This document shows positions 8,632-17,577 of a stretch of DNA of 24,183 bases, in pieces. The position numbers and the translations under genes were made by a program. This DNA is from an uncultured Collinsella sp. (lineage in GTDB: Bacteria > Actinomycetota > Coriobacteriia > Coriobacteriales > Coriobacteriaceae). The stretch is from contig CABUHI010000023.1 in the NCBI GenBank assembly GCA_902491345.1, positions 1 to 24,183 of the forward strand, in the 5' to 3' direction. Below the pieces are notes generated by a model. That model had not been told where the DNA came from. It was given only the letters and a program-made list of their open reading frames with translations, and searched no databases. How positions within the stretch are numbered: position 1 is the first letter of the stretch; each line of letters starts with the position of its first letter.

Positions 8632-8650
8632 GTTGCTAGGAGGTTGGCCC

Positions 8651-9538
8651 GTGGTTGATGGGGATGCTCGCTCTGAGCTTCTTTCTGCTGATTGGAATGG
8701 CGAGTGGATGCGTCTGCAAGCTGATCGGCGGCGGGCTGATGATTCTTTTGAGTGGGATAAAAGGGCTCGGCATTTTCGGCCGTTGGAGACTGCCCCTTAT
8801 GCTCGGGATTTTATAAAGCTGTTGGCGCTTGAGCCCGGCGAGTCCGTGCTGGATATGGGGTGTGGGGCTGGGTCGATTGCTATTCCGCTTGCTCAGGCTG
8901 GGCATTCCGTGATTGCTGCCGACTTCTCTCCTGCCATGTTGGGCACGCTTGATGCCGGCATTGAGTATTACGGGCTCGAAGATCTTATTACGCCGCTTGA
9001 GCTTGCTTGGGATGATGACTGGTATTTGGTTGGACCGGTCGCGAAAGCGGTAGATGTTGCCTTTGCCAGTCGGTCGGTTACGACGACCGATCTGAAAGAC
9101 GCGCTTGCCAAGCTTGATCGTACGGCTCGTCGGCGTTGTGCTGTCACGATGGTCGCCAACTCCAGCCCGCGCTATGATCTGCACCTGATGAACGCCATCG
9201 GTGCCTCGGTTACCTGCAGTAATGGCTTTGTGTATGCTTTTAATATCCTCATTCAGATGGGTGCGCTGCCGCAGGTTACGTACTTTGAATCGCCTCGTCG
9301 CGACACCTTCGATAGCCTTGAGTCAGGTGTGGCGGATTTTTCCCGTATGCTCGAACATGGCAACGAGGATAAGATCGACCGCCTGCGCGATTACATCGCC
9401 CAGCACATGATCGAGAACCCCCATGCCGGTGAGCCGGGCTCCAAGGGCGTGCCGCAGGGGCGCTATATGCTCGATCATGTCCGCAAGGTTCGTTGGGCGT
9501 TTATTGCATGGGAACCGGTCTCTGCGCCCCGCTCGTAG
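8651..9538 (+). CDS. SAM-dependent class I methyltransferase
   Basis: A 295-residue protein with a Rossmann-type methyltransferase core: motif I VLDMGCGAG at residues 66-74, an acidic ribose-binding residue in AADFS (Asp91), and a motif IV-like region ending VAFASRS. Substrate unknown; small-molecule, protein and nucleic-acid targets are all open. The GTG start is chosen because AGGAGG lies 7 nt upstream; an in-frame ATG at 8591 would place the start inside the terminator-like hairpin. Codon use changes along the gene: the first two thirds favour T- and G-ending codons (GCT, CTT, GAT, GGG), while the last third returns to the C-ending pattern of the neighbours. Confidence 0.82.
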   Translation: MVDGDARSELLSADWNGEWMRLQADRRRADDSFEWDKRARHFRPLETAPYARDFIKLLALEPGESVLDMGCGAGSIAIPLAQAGHSVIAADFSPAMLGTLDAGIEYYGLEDLITPLELAWDDDWYLVGPVAKAVDVAFASRSVTTTDLKDALAKLDRTARRRCAVTMVANSSPRYDLHLMNAIGASVTCSNGFVYAFNILIQMGALPQVTYFESPRRDTFDSLESGVADFSRMLEHGNEDKIDRLRDYIAQHMIENPHAGEPGSKGVPQGRYMLDHVRKVRWAFIAWEPVSAPRS

Positions 9539-9696
9539 CCTGTTCGCAGCCCGCACCGCCCACTCACTCGGCATCCGCATTCTTTTTGAACTGGGCAAAC
9601 GCGCTCCACACCGCGCCGTTCCTGCGCTATCGTGGGACAGCTCACGTAGATTAAGGCCCCGTCGCGGGGCGCCCCATACATAGAAAGCGAGAACCC

Positions 9697-9996
9697 ATGG
9701 CACTGACAGGAGCCCAGGTCAAGCAGCTTCGCAGCATGGCCCATCACCTCAACCCCGCCATCATCATCGGTAAGTCCGATGTCAACGAGGGCACCGTCGA
9801 GCAGACGGTCGCCTACCTGGAGAAGCACGAGCTCGTTAAATGCTCCGTGCTCGATGGCTCCAGTCTTTCCGCCCGCGAGGCCGCCGAAGAGCTCGCTGAG
9901 CGCTGCCACGCCGAAGTCGTCCAGGTCATCGGCCGCAAGTTCTCGCTGTATCGCGAGTCCTCGCGCAAGGACATCGAGAAGATCAAGCTCGTCTAA
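9697..9996 (+). CDS. yhbY: YhbY-type RNA-binding protein (CRM domain)
   Basis: A 99-residue protein that is a single CRM domain, a fold that binds pre-50S ribosomal particles in bacteria. Typical features are the N-terminal LTGAQVKQLRSMAHHLNP, the GKSDVNEG loop, and the C-terminal VQVIGRKFSLYRES stretch. Length matches the family (about 95-105). The ATG at 9697 fits the family N-terminus although only a weak AAAGCGAG precedes it. Its 5' leader has a small GC hairpin (9656-9670). A strong terminator ends the unit. The link to ribosome assembly comes from the family, not from this sequence. Confidence 0.92.
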   Translation: MALTGAQVKQLRSMAHHLNPAIIIGKSDVNEGTVEQTVAYLEKHELVKCSVLDGSSLSAREAAEELAERCHAEVVQVIGRKFSLYRESSRKDIEKIKLV

Positions 9997-10033
9997 GAGC
10001 CAATGATCCGGCGAGCCAACACATAGCAAGCTT

Positions 10034-10068
10034 ACGGGTGCCCAAGTACTTCGGGCGCCCGTTTTTTA
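10034..10068 (+). terminator. Rho-independent terminator after yhbY
   Basis: ACGGGTGCCC (10034-10043) pairs with GGGCGCCCGT (10053-10062) with one wobble, and a run of T follows. It lies between two convergent genes and overlaps the last codon of the minus-strand regulator. The T-run serves only the plus strand. Confidence 0.88.
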
Positions 10069-13065
10069 TCGCTCGACCAGCACGCGATTGAGCCGTCCCT
10101 CCACCAAGCGCTCGTATAGACGCCGCGTCTCGGGCTCGGGCATGCCATTGACCTGCTCCCTCAGATGGTGCATATGCCCGCTGTACAGCTCGACGATATC
10201 GCGCCGCCGCCCCGCCGCACTGTAGACGCGCATGGCGCAGCGCACCATATCCTCACGCGCCGTTTCCTGTCGAAGCCCCGACTCTGCCAGCCAAATCGCC
10301 GACTGCAGATCGTTTTCTTCTAGAGCGGCATTTGCTCCCTTAATCATGCAATCGATGTACTTTGACTGCATAATGCGTCGCATGCGCAAAAAGTAGGTGG
10401 GATTACAGCCATTGGGAACATACAGCGGTCCGGCATAAAGCTGCTCAATCTTAAGGCACAGCTCAACTAAATGGGGCCCGCGCGCACCCGTGCGATTTCC
10501 CAAAACCTCGCGGCTTATCTGGTCAAACAGCCGTACATCGGTCTTGACGTAGTCGCCGTTGAGTCCGATGCATTCATTTTGGATGAGCACACACGACTTG
10601 CCATCCGGCGTCGGCCCCAAAGCCGACCGCAAGCGCGATATCGTCGAGTACAGGTTATTGCGGGCGCTATTGAACTCGGCATGGGGCCACAGCTCCATGG
10701 CCAGCGTCTCACGATCGACGAGTGCATCCATGCCCAGCGCAAGCCGCTCGGCAAGTGTCGCCGCCTTCTTGCGGCGCCACATTTTGTCCGTGATGGGAAA
10801 CCCGTCGCGCTCGGCGCGAAACGCACCAAACATGCGAATCTCGATATGGTCGATGGTATCAACGGCTTCAACCTCGCCGGCCTGGAACAGGCGCTCGCCC
10901 TCCCCTTCCAAATCGTCGCGCAGCGAGTACCGCGACAGCTCGCGCACGGGAAGCTTCTTGCGTATCCTGCCCGCCGGCTCGCCCAGACAATGCATGGCAA
11001 GGCGCGCAAAGAGCCGATACGATGGCTCTAGAATCCCCGCACGATTCATGGACATCCAGGCCGCAAGATCGCTATCTCGCCCCGCGCAAGCCAAATGCAG
11101 CGCCACCATCCAGGCCTCCGCTCCACCAACCTGCGTCTGGCTTATATCGAGCAACTCCGCTTCCTCGCGCACCGAAACCATCGAGGTGTTACGCAGATAC
11201 GCCGCGCGCTCCAGCAGCAATGCGTTATCGCGCATGTACGCAATCGACTCCTCGGCAAGTTTGAGCACTTGAACCGCACGGAACTTTGCATTAACCGGCC
11301 GTCCCTCTGCCAGCGACTGCCAGCCTTCTAGCAACAGGCCAAACAGCTGAATCTGGTTGTCGCGCATGCGCACAGCAAAACGATCGAGCTCGTTGAACGC
11401 CGCGTCGTCGGTTACCGGCAGGCCGGAAAGGAGCCGCCGTGCCGCCAACACCATGCGCACCCAGATAGCCATCGCCTTAAGCCCACGTACGTCGAGCGCC
11501 TCCCGCACCACCGTCATCTCGTCGTCGCGCTCGTCGGTTCCCGCAAACGACCCGTCAAAAAGCTCCACCAGCATGCTATCGGCCCGTATAACAATCCCCG
11601 CGATGTCGAGCTCACAGTCGTAGGCCTTGCTCGTTTTGAGCTGCTGTAGAACGCCGCCGTCATCTCCCCGTTCGGTCAGGCATCGCTTGACCTCGATATG
11701 CGCGGACAGCATGTCGAGTGCGGTGTGGGACGTCTCTATTTCTGGCACGGCCAGGTTCGTAGGAAGCCCAAGCCCGTTGTCCCCATAGCAAACAGCCGTC
11801 AGTGTCTGGGCCGCCCTCCATGAAACAGGGTCTATTTCGCAGGCCGCCCGTTCGCCCCCGCGCTCGATGACCGATGCCATATAGCGAGCGAGCTTTGTAT
11901 TGGACACGCTGACCGCCGCCAGATATACGCCGAGCGCCTCGGCAGGCGTTGGCTCTGGAGCCGGATCGTCGGCATCGATCGTGCCCAGCGCTGCTCGGCA
12001 GATATCGGCCCCGTGCCCCGTCAGAGCCAGATCGACCCCATACTGCCCAGCAAGTTCAAGGACCGCTTCACGGTCCAAAAAGGCGTCCGCCAGGCCCATC
12101 GCCGCATCGCATCTACCCGCCTTAAGCAAAATCCGGGCCGCCCTCGGAACAAGCTCGGGGCGAACCTCGGCCACCAACTTGCGCAAGCGCAAGCGTCCGT
12201 TATCCTCCGTACCCAGACACGTAAAACTCCGCTCGGCGGGATCCAAGCCAAAGATCGGGTAGTCGCGTACAAAGTAGGACTGGTCGACCATCGACAACCT
12301 CACCCCACAAGCCTCGAGTTCTGCGATATTGCCCTCGCCCATCAAAACCATGAGACATGCCACGCAAAACAGCGCATTATTGTCGAGCGAAGCCAGATCG
12401 ACAAGTGCCGCGCCATATACGTTGACAATCTCGTTTTCGAGCAGACCGGCTACGTCGCCTTGGCCATACAGACCCGTCTGCAATGCCGAAACGAGCTCGG
12501 GCACGCCCTGCGTGAGCTGATAAAAGTCGAGCGATGTGCTGATCGAAAACGCCGATGCCCACGCCGAATACTCATAGGCATGCACCTTGAGCATCTGCGC
12601 ATTGATCTTAACCGAATCGCCCAGCCCATGAATCAGCTGACGATTTGAAGGACGGCAGGAGATAAAGACCCCTATCCCCATAGCGCGCAGGCCGCGAATC
12701 CTGTCGATGAGGTCTTCGGTATCGTGCTGATCGAGGTTTGGCACATTATCAATCGCGATAAGGGAGTGCGGTTTGTCTTTGAGTTCTTCGGTAACCACCT
12801 CGAGCTGCATAAACACCTCGCGCCCAATGGCGCGATCGGCCTCGATAATCCGCACGGGGCCTCGCGTCGGGTCGCATTTAACCTCATGGGTGTACTGCAG
12901 CAGCACCGAGGTTTTCCCAAACCCGTCGGGCGCATAAAGAACCACGATGCCGGCCTTTCGGCCCTTGGCGAGAAGCTCATTCATCAAGCGTTCGCGTCGC
13001 ACCATATAGCCACCGCCCAGCGGCATCAGCTCGAGATCGTCCATACTGCCCAAATCGTTTACCAT
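10066..13065 (-). CDS. ATPase- and BTAD-domain transcriptional regulator
   Basis: A 999-residue regulator of the MalT/AfsR general plan. Residues 45-52 form a Walker A loop (APDGFGKT) and 102-106 a Walker B strand (LIAID), marking an N-terminal STAND-like ATPase. The middle (about 250-730) is helical and repeat-like, as in sensor regions of such proteins. From about 741 comes an OmpR/SARP-like winged helix (IEIRMFGAF, then LAMELWPHAEFNSARNNLYS) followed by a bacterial transcriptional activator (BTAD) helical domain. GAGGAG lies 5 nt upstream of the chosen ATG. It stands alone, upstream of nothing co-directional, so its targets are unknown; neighbouring nagB and PTS genes are candidates only by position. 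Such large regulators are common in Coriobacteriia. Confidence 0.85.
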   Translation of the reverse strand: MVNDLGSMDDLELMPLGGGYMVRRERLMNELLAKGRKAGIVVLYAPDGFGKTSVLLQYTHEVKCDPTRGPVRIIEADRAIGREVFMQLEVVTEELKDKPHSLIAIDNVPNLDQHDTEDLIDRIRGLRAMGIGVFISCRPSNRQLIHGLGDSVKINAQMLKVHAYEYSAWASAFSISTSLDFYQLTQGVPELVSALQTGLYGQGDVAGLLENEIVNVYGAALVDLASLDNNALFCVACLMVLMGEGNIAELEACGVRLSMVDQSYFVRDYPIFGLDPAERSFTCLGTEDNGRLRLRKLVAEVRPELVPRAARILLKAGRCDAAMGLADAFLDREAVLELAGQYGVDLALTGHGADICRAALGTIDADDPAPEPTPAEALGVYLAAVSVSNTKLARYMASVIERGGERAACEIDPVSWRAAQTLTAVCYGDNGLGLPTNLAVPEIETSHTALDMLSAHIEVKRCLTERGDDGGVLQQLKTSKAYDCELDIAGIVIRADSMLVELFDGSFAGTDERDDEMTVVREALDVRGLKAMAIWVRMVLAARRLLSGLPVTDDAAFNELDRFAVRMRDNQIQLFGLLLEGWQSLAEGRPVNAKFRAVQVLKLAEESIAYMRDNALLLERAAYLRNTSMVSVREEAELLDISQTQVGGAEAWMVALHLACAGRDSDLAAWMSMNRAGILEPSYRLFARLAMHCLGEPAGRIRKKLPVRELSRYSLRDDLEGEGERLFQAGEVEAVDTIDHIEIRMFGAFRAERDGFPITDKMWRRKKAATLAERLALGMDALVDRETLAMELWPHAEFNSARNNLYSTISRLRSALGPTPDGKSCVLIQNECIGLNGDYVKTDVRLFDQISREVLGNRTGARGPHLVELCLKIEQLYAGPLYVPNGCNPTYFLRMRRIMQSKYIDCMIKGANAALEENDLQSAIWLAESGLRQETAREDMVRCAMRVYSAAGRRRDIVELYSGHMHHLREQVNGMPEPETRRLYERLVEGRLNRVLVER

Positions 13066-13512
13066 GCCCGCTCCTCAACTCGACCGTATGGACACTGTAA
13101 CCGCAAGACCATACAAGCCGCGCTATGAATAGAGCGACCTTGTGTTCTAGGTTGTCTTTTGGTACGCAAGCGGCAAGTTTTTGTACAGCGAGGGCCGATT
13201 GTTATTAATCCCCCGACTAATCGGTCTTTAAGCAGGTAAATGAGCTTGTCAGCTTGTCCCATCTAAGCGGCAGTGTAACGCAAATGAACAAGGTTCAGCC
13301 ATGTCATTCAACTCGCCTAGCACCCGCTACCGTCTACGACCTTTTAGTGGCATTTTTGCATAGAATCTGGTATGGAATGAATCAACTGTTGGGCATCCGG
13401 CATTCGTCAAGCTTGCGGCAAGATTTTGGTCAAGTGGGCGGAAAGGGATAGCAAAAAGGCCCCCGCAAAGCGGAGGCCTTAGGCAAGGCTATGTCGAGGT
13501 GCAGGATTCGCG
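13066..13512. other. Intergenic region between the BTAD regulator and nagB
   Basis: A 447-bp gap with the nagB terminator at its right end and presumably the regulator's promoter at its left. No supportable ORF. A 6-bp inverted repeat CCGATT (13195-13200) / AATCGG (13219-13224) and a direct repeat AGCTTGTC around 13242-13257 are the only patterns noted; both may be chance. Confidence 0.45.
13453..13480 (-). terminator. Rho-independent terminator of nagB
   Basis: On the minus strand an 11-bp stem (arms 70-80 and 56-66 of the 13400 block, one wobble) with a 3-nt loop is followed by TTTTT (13453-13457). It lies about 33 nt after the nagB stop codon. Confidence 0.87.
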
Positions 13513-14241
13513 CTACTCGCAGAGCGAAAGGGCGGCCTCGTCGGCAACGACAACGCAGTTGGTGTGCAGCTGCAGGATCGAAGCCGGGCACGCGGGCGTA
13601 ACCGGACCATAGCACATGTCATGCACGGCCTGAGCCTTGGCCTCGCCGTTGGCGACGACCAGGATCATGCGGGCATACATGATGGTCTGGGTGCCCATGG
13701 TGTAGGCCTGACGGGGAACGTCGTCGATGCTGTCGAACAGGCGGCTGTTGGCCTGAATGGTGCTCTCGGTGAGGTCGACGCAGTGCGTGCCCTTGGAGAA
13801 GTGGTCATCGGGCTCGTTGAAGCCGATGTGGCCGTTGTTGCCAATGCCGAGCAGCTGCAGATCCGGGTAACCGGCGGCGGCGACAATCTTGTCGTACTCA
13901 GAGCAGGCAGCGGCGGCGTCGGGGTTGGAACCGTCGGGCACATGCGTGTTGTTCAGGTCAATGTTGATGTGATCGAAGAAGTTCTCACGCATGAAGTAGT
14001 GATAGCTCTGGGGATCGTCGTGCGAAAGGCCGCGATACTCGTCCAGGTTGTAGGTGCTGACCTCGGCAAAGTCGACGTCGCCCTTCTCGTACCAAGCAGC
14101 GAGCTGCTTGTAGGCACCGATCGGGGTGGAGCCGGTGGCAAGACCCAACACGCAGTCGGGCTTGAGGATAACCTGCGCCGAGATAATATTGGCGGCCTTG
14201 CGGCTCATATCTTCGTAGTCTTTAGCTTTAATGATCTTCAT
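13513..14241 (-). CDS. nagB: Glucosamine-6-phosphate deaminase
   Basis: Converts glucosamine-6-phosphate to fructose-6-phosphate and ammonium, linking amino-sugar use to glycolysis. The 242-residue product is the size of the Bacillus-type enzyme, shorter than E. coli NagB. Visible motifs: phosphate-binding GLATGSTPIGAY (residues 33-44), the YNLDEYRGL block with the catalytic base Asp67, and LGIGNNGHIGFNEP (131-144) with His138 and Glu143. Asn136 stands where E. coli has Asp141, as in the short Gram-positive form. The start at 14241 begins the family-typical MKIIKAKDYE; the long in-frame upstream extension reaches into intergenic hairpins and is not coding. GAAAGGA lies upstream. Confidence 0.95.
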   Translation of the reverse strand: MKIIKAKDYEDMSRKAANIISAQVILKPDCVLGLATGSTPIGAYKQLAAWYEKGDVDFAEVSTYNLDEYRGLSHDDPQSYHYFMRENFFDHINIDLNNTHVPDGSNPDAAAACSEYDKIVAAAGYPDLQLLGIGNNGHIGFNEPDDHFSKGTHCVDLTESTIQANSRLFDSIDDVPRQAYTMGTQTIMYARMILVVANGEAKAQAVHDMCYGPVTPACPASILQLHTNCVVVADEAALSLCE

Positions 14242-14438
14242 TACGCGTCCTTTCTCGTACAAGAGAGGCAAGGCTCCCTTACAAGCACTTGCCCGCGGCC
14301 CGCGTCGGCCGCAACCAACGTGTGCGGCCACCAGGGCGAGGTCGCGTAATGTATGTGTCTCGTGTCTAACCGCGTCGAGGCCCCTGCCCGTCCACGGTGA
14401 CCCAAAGCCTTTTTGCTTCGGACAAATCCCATCTTGCC

Positions 14439-14472
14439 ACGGAGGGCGTCCTCTTTCAAGGGCGCCCTCCGT
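14439..14472. other. Strong hairpin between EIIA gene and nagB
   Basis: Arms 14439-14452 and 14459-14472 pair over 14 bp with one wobble and a 6-nt loop. It lies 40 nt downstream of the EIIA stop and 198 nt upstream of nagB. No T-run follows on the minus strand, so it may be a weak terminator or a structured leader. The rest of 14242-14438 shows no gene or clear promoter. Confidence 0.5.
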
Positions 14473-14512
14473 AAACGTGTTTGAATTGTAGGCTAATGGC
14501 CACGTGCACTTG

Positions 14513-15010
14513 CTAGCGCTCGCGAGCAACGATGAGCTGGTCCATCTCCTCGACATGCACGCCAACGGAGCCCTTGATACTCGAGAACTCAACAGAGTTG
14601 CATACCAAGATGGGAACCGTCACATCGTAGCCCTCGGCAGCAATTGCCTCGCGATCGAACTCAATGAGTACATCGCCCTTATGGACGATGTCACCCACTT
14701 GCGCATGTACGGTAAAGTGCTTGCCCTCGAGCTGAACAGTGTCCAAACCAACGTGGATGAGCACGTCCAAGCCATCGACCGTGTTAAGCGCAACGGCGTG
14801 TCCCGTGGGAAAAATAGCCTCGACCTTGGCATCAGCCGGCGCGATCACGCGCGTTCCGGTGGGCTGAATCGCCACGCCCTGGCCCAAAAGGCCGGTAGCA
14901 AACGTCTGATCGTTTACCTCGGAGAGCGGAATGACGTCGCCCGAGATGGGAGCATCCAGCGTAAGGACTCGACCACGCATACCAAAAGACCTTAGGACTT
15001 TAGTGAACAT
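14513..15010 (-). CDS. Glucose-type PTS EIIA protein
   Basis: Cytoplasmic phosphocarrier of the phosphotransferase system; it takes phosphate from HPr and passes it to an EIIB domain. The product has 165 residues with the EIIA-Glc fold: LDAPISGDVIPL at the start, FPTGHAVAL with His71, and VLIHVGLDTVQLEG with His86, the expected phosphorylation site. A late GDVLIEFDREAI matches the family. No EIIB or EIIC gene is adjacent, so the partner permease is encoded elsewhere. The start at 15010 places GAGGGGGAG very close to the ATG; an in-frame ATG at 14980 (MRGRVLTL) is an alternative. Called by domain; a crr-like role in global control is possible but not shown. Confidence 0.88.
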   Translation of the reverse strand: MFTKVLRSFGMRGRVLTLDAPISGDVIPLSEVNDQTFATGLLGQGVAIQPTGTRVIAPADAKVEAIFPTGHAVALNTVDGLDVLIHVGLDTVQLEGKHFTVHAQVGDIVHKGDVLIEFDREAIAAEGYDVTVPILVCNSVEFSSIKGSVGVHVEEMDQLIVARER

Positions 15011-15081
15011 GCTCCCCCTCGGACATACCGATCAACCAAAATAACCTTAACAGTTTACCACTTGGCACCCGTTTTTGACCA

Positions 15082-16419
15082 TTAGGGAAGTTCGCGCTTG
15101 ACAACCTCGACGATGTCGTCGACAACGCGCTGGGTCAGCTCGTGCGTTTCGGCCTCAGCCATCACGCGGACCAGCGGCTCGGTACCGCTCGGGCGCACCA
15201 GAATGCGGCCGCGGCCGTCAAGCTCCTTCTCGGCAGCAGCGACGGCATCCCAGATGGGCTGGCAATCGTCCAGACCAGCCTTGTTGTCGGAATGCACGTT
15301 GACGAGTACCTGCGGGTACTTCTTCATGATGCCGGCAAGATCGGTGAGGGTACGACCGGTGCGCTTGAGCACGGCCAGCAGCTGCAGAGCCGTCACCAAG
15401 CCGTCACCGGTGGTGTTGTGCTCCAGGAAGATGATGTGGCCGGACTGTTCGCCGCCGATGACGGCGCCGTCCGCGAGCATGCGCTCAAGAACATAGCGGT
15501 CGCCCACGGCGGTCTGAACCATCTCGAAGCCCTGCTCCTTCATAGCGATGGAGAAGCCCAGGTTGCACATAACGGTCGAAACGATCTCGGAGTTGGCGAG
15601 CTTGCCGCGAGCGGCCAGGTCGGAGCCGCAGATGGCCAGGATGTAGTCGCCATCGATCTCGTTGCCCTCGCTGTCCACGAACAGCACGCGATCGGCGTCG
15701 CCATCGTGGGCCAGGCCGATATCGGCGTGGGTGCGCAGCACGAGCTCGCGCAGGGGCTCAAGGTGAGTGGAGCCGCACTCAACGTTAATGTCAGTGCCGC
15801 AGTAATCGGTGTTGATGGCATGGACCGTGGCACCCAGGCGCTGCAGTGCGGCGGGCGTAGTCTGGCAAGAAGCACCATGGCCGCAGTCGACGGCAACGAC
15901 CAGGCCGTCGAGCCTCAGGCCATCAAGCGTATCGATGGCGTGGTCGACGTACGCCTTGCGAGCGTCCTTCATCTTGATGATGTGGCCCACGCCGGCACCG
16001 GTCGGCAGCGTGTCGGCAGCCATAGCTTCCTCGGACATGACCCAGGCGCTGATCTCTTCCTCGACCGCATCGGGAAGCTTCATACCCTTGCGGCTAAAGA
16101 ACTTGATGCCGTTGAACTCCGGAGGATTGTGCGAAGCAGAGATGACGATGCCGCCGTCGAGCTCATTTTGGACAGTGAGCAGCGCCACGGCCGGCGTAGG
16201 GATAACGCCGCAGCAATGCGGGCGGCCGCCCTCGGCCATAATGCCGGCGGTCAGAGCACTCTCGAGCATAGTGCCCGAAAGACGCGTGTCGCGACCGATG
16301 CAAATGTCCGGACCAAGGAACTTGGTCGCCGCGCGACCCAGGCGAAACGCGAGGTCACACGAGAGGTCGGCGTTGGCGACGCCACGGACGCCGTCGGTAC
16401 CGAAGATGTTCTGAGGCAT
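15082..16419 (-). CDS. glmM: Phosphoglucosamine mutase
   Basis: Interconverts glucosamine-6-phosphate and glucosamine-1-phosphate for UDP-GlcNAc and peptidoglycan synthesis. The 445 residues match the family length. All four loops are visible: the N-terminal FGTDGVRG, the phosphoserine loop ISASHNPPEFNG with Ser96, the metal loop HDGDADR, the sugar loop GGEQSGHI, and the C-terminal phosphate loop RPSGTEPLVRVM. The ATG at 16419 is chosen over one 18 bases upstream because AAGGAG lies 7 nt before it and the protein then begins MPQNIFGTDG. It lies downstream of rplM-rpsI behind a terminator. Its substrate is shared with nagB nearby. Confidence 0.95.
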   Translation of the reverse strand: MPQNIFGTDGVRGVANADLSCDLAFRLGRAATKFLGPDICIGRDTRLSGTMLESALTAGIMAEGGRPHCCGVIPTPAVALLTVQNELDGGIVISASHNPPEFNGIKFFSRKGMKLPDAVEEEISAWVMSEEAMAADTLPTGAGVGHIIKMKDARKAYVDHAIDTLDGLRLDGLVVAVDCGHGASCQTTPAALQRLGATVHAINTDYCGTDINVECGSTHLEPLRELVLRTHADIGLAHDGDADRVLFVDSEGNEIDGDYILAICGSDLAARGKLANSEIVSTVMCNLGFSIAMKEQGFEMVQTAVGDRYVLERMLADGAVIGGEQSGHIIFLEHNTTGDGLVTALQLLAVLKRTGRTLTDLAGIMKKYPQVLVNVHSDNKAGLDDCQPIWDAVAAAEKELDGRGRILVRPSGTEPLVRVMAEAETHELTQRVVDDIVEVVKRELP

Positions 16420-16470
16420 AGGATCGCTCCTTCCCAAGTAGGCAAAACACAGTCGCCCACTCTAGTCGAA

Positions 16471-16512
16471 AATGAAAAGCGGGACCCGCCGAGCAATCGG
16501 CAGGCCCCGCTT
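16471..16512 (-). terminator. Terminator of the rplM-rpsI operon
   Basis: Arms 16477-16492 and 16497-16512 form a 16-bp stem with two mismatches and a GCAA (plus-strand) loop. On the minus strand T-rich sequence follows. It lies 31 nt after the rpsI stop. Confidence 0.75.
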
Positions 16513-16542
16513 GTACATTGTATCTCGTAAGGAGATAAAACC

Positions 16543-16938
<396 letters not shown>

Positions 16939-16940
16939 CT

Positions 16941-17384
16941 TTAAGCCTCCAGCTCAATCTTCGTGGGGTTCTGGGCAGCATGCGGATGCTCGGCACCAGC
17001 GTAGACCTTAAGCTTGGTCATCTGGGCACGGCCGAGGGTGGTCTTGGGCAGCATACCGCGAACGGCGCGCTCGATGACCTTCTCCGGGTGCTTCTCCATA
17101 GCCTGGCGGAAGCTCTCAGCCTTGAGGCCGCCGTTGTAGCCGCTGTGGCGATAATAGGTCTTCGTGTCGGCCTTGTTACCGGTAAGCTGGACCTTATCGG
17201 CGTTGATGACGACAACGAAGTCGCCGCAGTCGCTGTTGGGCGTGAACTGGGGCTTGTTCTTACCGCGCAGGATCATTGCGATCTGGGTGGCAAGACGGCC
17301 CAGGACAGCACCATCGGCGTCGACGAGAACCCAGTTGCGCTGGACCTCGCCCTGCTTGGCGTAGTGAGTCGATTTCGAAATCAC
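16941..17384 (-). CDS. rplM: 50S ribosomal protein L13
   Basis: Early-assembling protein of the large ribosomal subunit. The 147-residue product shows WVLVDADGAVLGRLATQIA, the GDFVVVINADKV block, the TYYRHSGYNGG segment and AVRGMLPKTTLGRAQM. The start is GTG at 17384, preceded by GGAGGA 7-8 nt upstream. It heads a two-gene operon with rpsI and has its own promoter upstream. Confidence 0.98.
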   Translation of the reverse strand: MISKSTHYAKQGEVQRNWVLVDADGAVLGRLATQIAMILRGKNKPQFTPNSDCGDFVVVINADKVQLTGNKADTKTYYRHSGYNGGLKAESFRQAMEKHPEKVIERAVRGMLPKTTLGRAQMTKLKVYAGAEHPHAAQNPTKIELEA

Positions 17385-17450
17385 TTAGACTCCTCCATGT
17401 ACAGTACGTGTTGTTACAGAGATTCACGGGGCTCTGCAAGTAACCTGTCC

Positions 17451-17478
17451 ATATTACCCCGCTCGCCGTACGAGTCAA
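17451..17478 (-). promoter_or_regulatory. Promoter of rplM-rpsI
   Basis: On the minus strand TTGACT (17473-17478) and TAATAT (17451-17456) are 16 bp apart, close to the vegetative sigma consensus. It lies 67 nt upstream of the rplM start codon. A 6-bp inverted repeat, ACCTGT / ACAGGT (17478-17483 and 17443-17448 on the plus strand), flanks it and may be chance. Confidence 0.7.
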
Positions 17479-17577
17479 CAGGTATTTTGGCTCCGACCAG
17501 AGTTTCTGCACATGTCATCCACGAGCCGTGATTTTCCAGCTCTTTAGCTGTTGTCATCTTTTGAGGGTTCGCCGTCG

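Larger units (their letters stand above)
8334..8650. other. Gene-free spacer between UPF0210 and methyltransferase genes
   Basis: A 317-bp spacer. It holds the 134-bp inverted-repeat element and, at its right end, a terminator-like hairpin. The stretch 8485-8599 has no ORF I can support; a weak promoter-like TTGGCG (8563-8568) with GATATA (8586-8591), spacing 17, is the only other signal. Confidence 0.5.
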
